A stretch of 5,175 nt of DNA, taken from Gammaproteobacteria bacterium. GTDB taxonomy: Bacteria; Pseudomonadota; Gammaproteobacteria; S144-34. Position numbers and translations under genes: made by a program. This document shows, piece by piece, positions 2,879-5,175 of this stretch (positions are counted from its first letter, which is position 1; every line of letters begins with the position of its first letter). The notes below the pieces were generated by a model. It did not search any database. It had not been told where the DNA came from and was given only the letters and a program-made list of their open reading frames with translations. The stretch is from the NCBI GenBank assembly GCA_015487895.1, contig WFOW01000063.1, positions 1 through 5,175 of the forward strand. Direction: 5' to 3'.

Positions 2879-5175
2879 ATGGACGCCCCGCGAGAGCCCC
2901 GCAAGCCGCCCACGCCCGCCGCCGCGCCCGAGCGCGAGCGCGGCGTGATCCGCGTGCGCGGCGCACGCCAGAACAACCTGCGCGGCATCGACCTCGACCT
3001 GCCGCTCGGCGAGCTGGTGGTCGTCACCGGCGTCTCCGGCTCGGGCAAGAGCTCGCTCGCCTTCGACACCCTCTACGCCGAGGGCCAGCGCCGCTACGTC
3101 GAGACCTTCTCGCCCTACGCGCGCCAGTTCCTCGAGCGCATGGACCGGCCGCGGGCCGAGCGCATCGAGGGCATCCCGCCGGCGGTCGCCATCGACCAGA
3201 CCAACCCGGTGCGCACCTCGCGCTCGACGGTGGGCACCATGACCGAGCTCGCCGACCACCTCAAGCTCCTCTACGCGCGCGCCGCGCGCCTGTACTGCCC
3301 CGGCTGCGGGCGCGAGGTGCGCCGCGACACGCCCCAGTCCGTGGTCGAGGAGGCGCTCGCGCGCCTCGCCGGCGAGCGCGTGGCCGTGACCTTCCCGGTG
3401 GAGGTCCCGGAATCGCTCGCCCGCGTGGAGGTGGAGGGCTTCCTGGCGCGCGCGGGCTGGACGCGGGTGCTGCGGCGGCGGGGCGGCCGGCTCGAGGTGG
3501 TGCAGGACCGGCTGCGGGTCGAGCCCGCCGCGCGCGCGCGCCTGGCCGAGGCGGTCGAGGCCGCGCTCGCCCATGGCAGCGGGCGCGTGCACCTGCAGCC
3601 GCTCGACAACGGGCGGCGCCCGCGCGGGCGGCCGCTGCGCTACTCCGCCGCCCTGCACTGCCCGGACTGCGAGCGCGAGTTCGCCGAGCCGACGCCGGCG
3701 CTGTTCTCCTTCAACTCGCCGGTGGGCGCCTGCCCCACCTGCCGCGGCTTCGGGCGCGTGATCGGCATCGACTGGGACCTGGTGGTGCCGGATCCCTCGC
3801 TGAGCCTGGCCGAGGGCGCCGTCCGGCCCTTCCAGGGGAGCAGCTACGCCGGGTGCCAGCGCGACCTGTTGCGCTTCGCGCGCCTGCGCGGCGTCCCGGT
3901 GGACGTGCCCTGGCGGCGGCTGACGGCGGCCCAGCGCCGGTGGGTGCTCGAGGGCGAGGGGGAGTGGGAGGAGGGCCTCTGGTACGGCGTGCGCCGCTTC
4001 TTCGAGTGGCTCGAGGGCAAGAGCTATAAGATGCACATCCGCGTGCTGCTCTCGCGCTACCGCAGCTACGAGACCTGCCCGGACTGCGGGGGCGCGCGGC
4101 TGGTGACGGAGGCGCTGGCCTGGCGGCTCGGCACGCGCGCCGACGCCGACGCCGTGCTCGAGCCCGCCGCCCGCCGGCGCCCGCGCGGCGTGCGCCTGCC
4201 GCTCGCCCGCTACCGCGAGCTCCCGGGGCTGCACCTGCACGAGCTGGCCACCCTCCCCATCGCCAGGGCGCGCGCCTTCTTCGAGCGTCTGCAGCTGCCG
4301 GCGCCGCTGGACCAGGCCACCGGGCTGCTGCTCGGCGAGATCCGCTCGCGGCTGCGCTATCTCGACGAGGTCGGCCTCGGCTATCTCACGCTCGACCGCC
4401 AGTCGCGCACGCTCTCGGGCGGCGAGGTGCAGCGGATCAACCTGACCACCGCGCTCGGGGCCTCGCTGGTCGAGACCCTCTTCGTGCTCGACGAGCCCAC
4501 CGTGGGCCTGCACCCGCGCGACACCGGCAGGCTGCTGGCCGTGCTCCGGCGCCTGCGCGATGCCGGGAACACCCTGGTGGTGGTGGAGCACGACCCCCAG
4601 GTGATGCGCGCGGCCGACCGCATCGTGGACCTGGGGCCCGGTCCCGGCGAGCGCGGCGGGCGCATCGTCTGCCAGGGCCCCCCCGAGGCGGTGGCGGCGC
4701 ACCCGGACTCCCTCACCGGTCGCTACCTCCGGGGCGGGCGGCGCGCCTGGCAGGCACGATCGCGCCGCGCGCCCGATGCGGCCACGCGCTGGCTGGAGGT
4801 GCGCGGCGCGCGGGCCCACAACCTCAAGGGCATCGACGTGGCCTTTCCGCTGGGCCGCCTGGTGGCCGTGACGGGCGTCTCGGGCTCGGGCAAGAGCACG
4901 CTGGTGGAGACCGTGCTCCACCGGGCGCTGTCGCGGCTGAAAGGGCAGGGCGGCGAGGCGCCGGGCCGCCACCGCGCCCTCCGCGGACACCGCCACGTGG
5001 CGGGCAGCGTGCTGGTGGACCAGTCGCCCATCGGGCGCACCGCCCGCTCCTGCCCGGCCAGCTACGTGGGGGCGTGGGACGTCATCCGCCGCCGCTTCGC
5101 CGCCGAGCCCGAGGCCCGGGCGCGCGGCTACACCGCCGGCACCTTCAGCTTCAACGCCGGCACCGGCCGCTGCCC
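2879..5175 (+). CDS. uvrA: UvrA, excinuclease ABC damage-recognition ATPase (3' end beyond window)
   Basis: UvrA dimers load UvrB at bulky DNA lesions in nucleotide excision repair. The frame stays open for 765 codons to the window edge. In order: Walker [10 protein letters not shown] (51-59, K57); [13 protein letters not shown] (66-78); a region about 145-255 in the place of the UvrB-binding domain; zinc pairs C261/C264 and C285/C288 around [18 protein letters not shown] (400-403); ABC signature [12 protein letters not shown] (511-522); Walker [11 protein letters not shown] (536-545) with switch EHD (570-572); second Walker [10 protein letters not shown] (666-674, K672); [12 protein letters not shown] (713-724). 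It ends where the last zinc module begins (GTGRC, C765), so about 200 further residues are expected. The UvrB-binding region argues against the short UvrA2 class. [19 protein letters not shown] replaces the E. coli-type IEQKSTSHNPRSTVGT, a divergent subclass. Position 725 is Cys where Asn is usual. No Shine-Dalgarno precedes the ATG; GTG at 2945 is an alternative start. Confidence 0.95.
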   Translation, partial: MDAPREPRKPPTPAAAPERERGVIRVRGARQNNLRGIDLDLPLGELVVVTGVSGSGKSSLAFDTLYAEGQRRYVETFSPYARQFLERMDRPRAERIEGIPPAVAIDQTNPVRTSRSTVGTMTELADHLKLLYARAARLYCPGCGREVRRDTPQSVVEEALARLAGERVAVTFPVEVPESLARVEVEGFLARAGWTRVLRRRGGRLEVVQDRLRVEPAARARLAEAVEAALAHGSGRVHLQPLDNGRRPRGRPLRYSAALHCPDCEREFAEPTPALFSFNSPVGACPTCRGFGRVIGIDWDLVVPDPSLSLAEGAVRPFQGSSYAGCQRDLLRFARLRGVPVDVPWRRLTAAQRRWVLEGEGEWEEGLWYGVRRFFEWLEGKSYKMHIRVLLSRYRSYETCPDCGGARLVTEALAWRLGTRADADAVLEPAARRRPRGVRLPLARYRELPGLHLHELATLPIARARAFFERLQLPAPLDQATGLLLGEIRSRLRYLDEVGLGYLTLDRQSRTLSGGEVQRINLTTALGASLVETLFVLDEPTVGLHPRDTGRLLAVLRRLRDAGNTLVVVEHDPQVMRAADRIVDLGPGPGERGGRIVCQGPPEAVAAHPDSLTGRYLRGGRRAWQARSRRAPDAATRWLEVRGARAHNLKGIDVAFPLGRLVAVTGVSGSGKSTLVETVLHRALSRLKGQGGEAPGRHRALRGHRHVAGSVLVDQSPIGRTARSCPASYVGAWDVIRRRFAAEPEARARGYTAGTFSFNAGTGRC

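Noticed and set aside
2309..4996. 895-codon open frame on the minus strand
   Set aside because: It lies opposite uvrA and the ends of two other genes. Its product is Ala/Arg/Gly/His-rich without any family motif, and long antisense open frames are expected where third positions are nearly all G or C.

Overview
This is a very GC-rich bacterial window. Its compact layout, near-universal G/C at third codon positions and protein types suggest an uncultivated high-GC soil or sediment lineage of deltaproteobacterial/myxobacterial or similar affinity. That placement is inferred from composition and remembered resemblance; there is no rRNA or other phylogenetic marker here beyond UvrA. I see six genes. 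No tRNA, rRNA, CRISPR or transposase is present.

Left part (1-1231), all on the minus strand. Positions 2-49 hold a G-rich 7-bp minisatellite, and part of it returns inverted at 86-100. Next comes an unrecognised small basic protein (87 aa, 371 to 108) with a near-ideal Shine-Dalgarno. Upstream of it lies a classical toxin-antitoxin pair: an AbrB/SpoVT-type antitoxin (1175 to 945) overlapping by 13 nt a PIN-domain (VapC-like) ribonuclease toxin (957 to 496). The control region is unusually legible: a -35 (TTGACG), a -10 (TTTACT), a perfect 9+4+9 bp palindrome containing the -10, and an AAGGAGG ribosome site, all within about 60 bp. This is the only AT-rich spot in the left part and looks like an autoregulated operator.

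Middle (1326-2736). A plus-strand gene (1363-2415) encodes an Ap4A phosphorylase/ATP adenylyltransferase of the HIT/GalT superfamily. The linker between its two conserved domains carries about 75 low-complexity residues built around a perfect 55-bp direct repeat that keeps frame. It converges on a small conserved-looking Cys-containing hypothetical gene (102 aa, 2736 to 2428). The two stop codons lie inside one perfect 20-bp palindrome (2412-2431).

Right part (2737-5175). A 142-bp divergent spacer has a clear minus-strand -10 (TACAAT). The window then enters uvrA (from 2879), which runs off the right edge after 765 codons. The protein has both Walker A sites, the first ABC signature and Walker B, a region between them fitting the UvrB-binding domain, and zinc-binding cysteine pairs. 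Its sequence resembles a divergent UvrA class rather than the E. coli type.

The genes do not form one pathway. UvrA (nucleotide excision repair), Ap4A turnover and a toxin-antitoxin pair share a loose stress theme, but orientation and spacing show separate transcription units. The most unusual points are the in-frame repeat insertion in the Ap4A phosphorylase, the stop-codon palindrome and the antitoxin operator. I found no clearly new multi-gene system.
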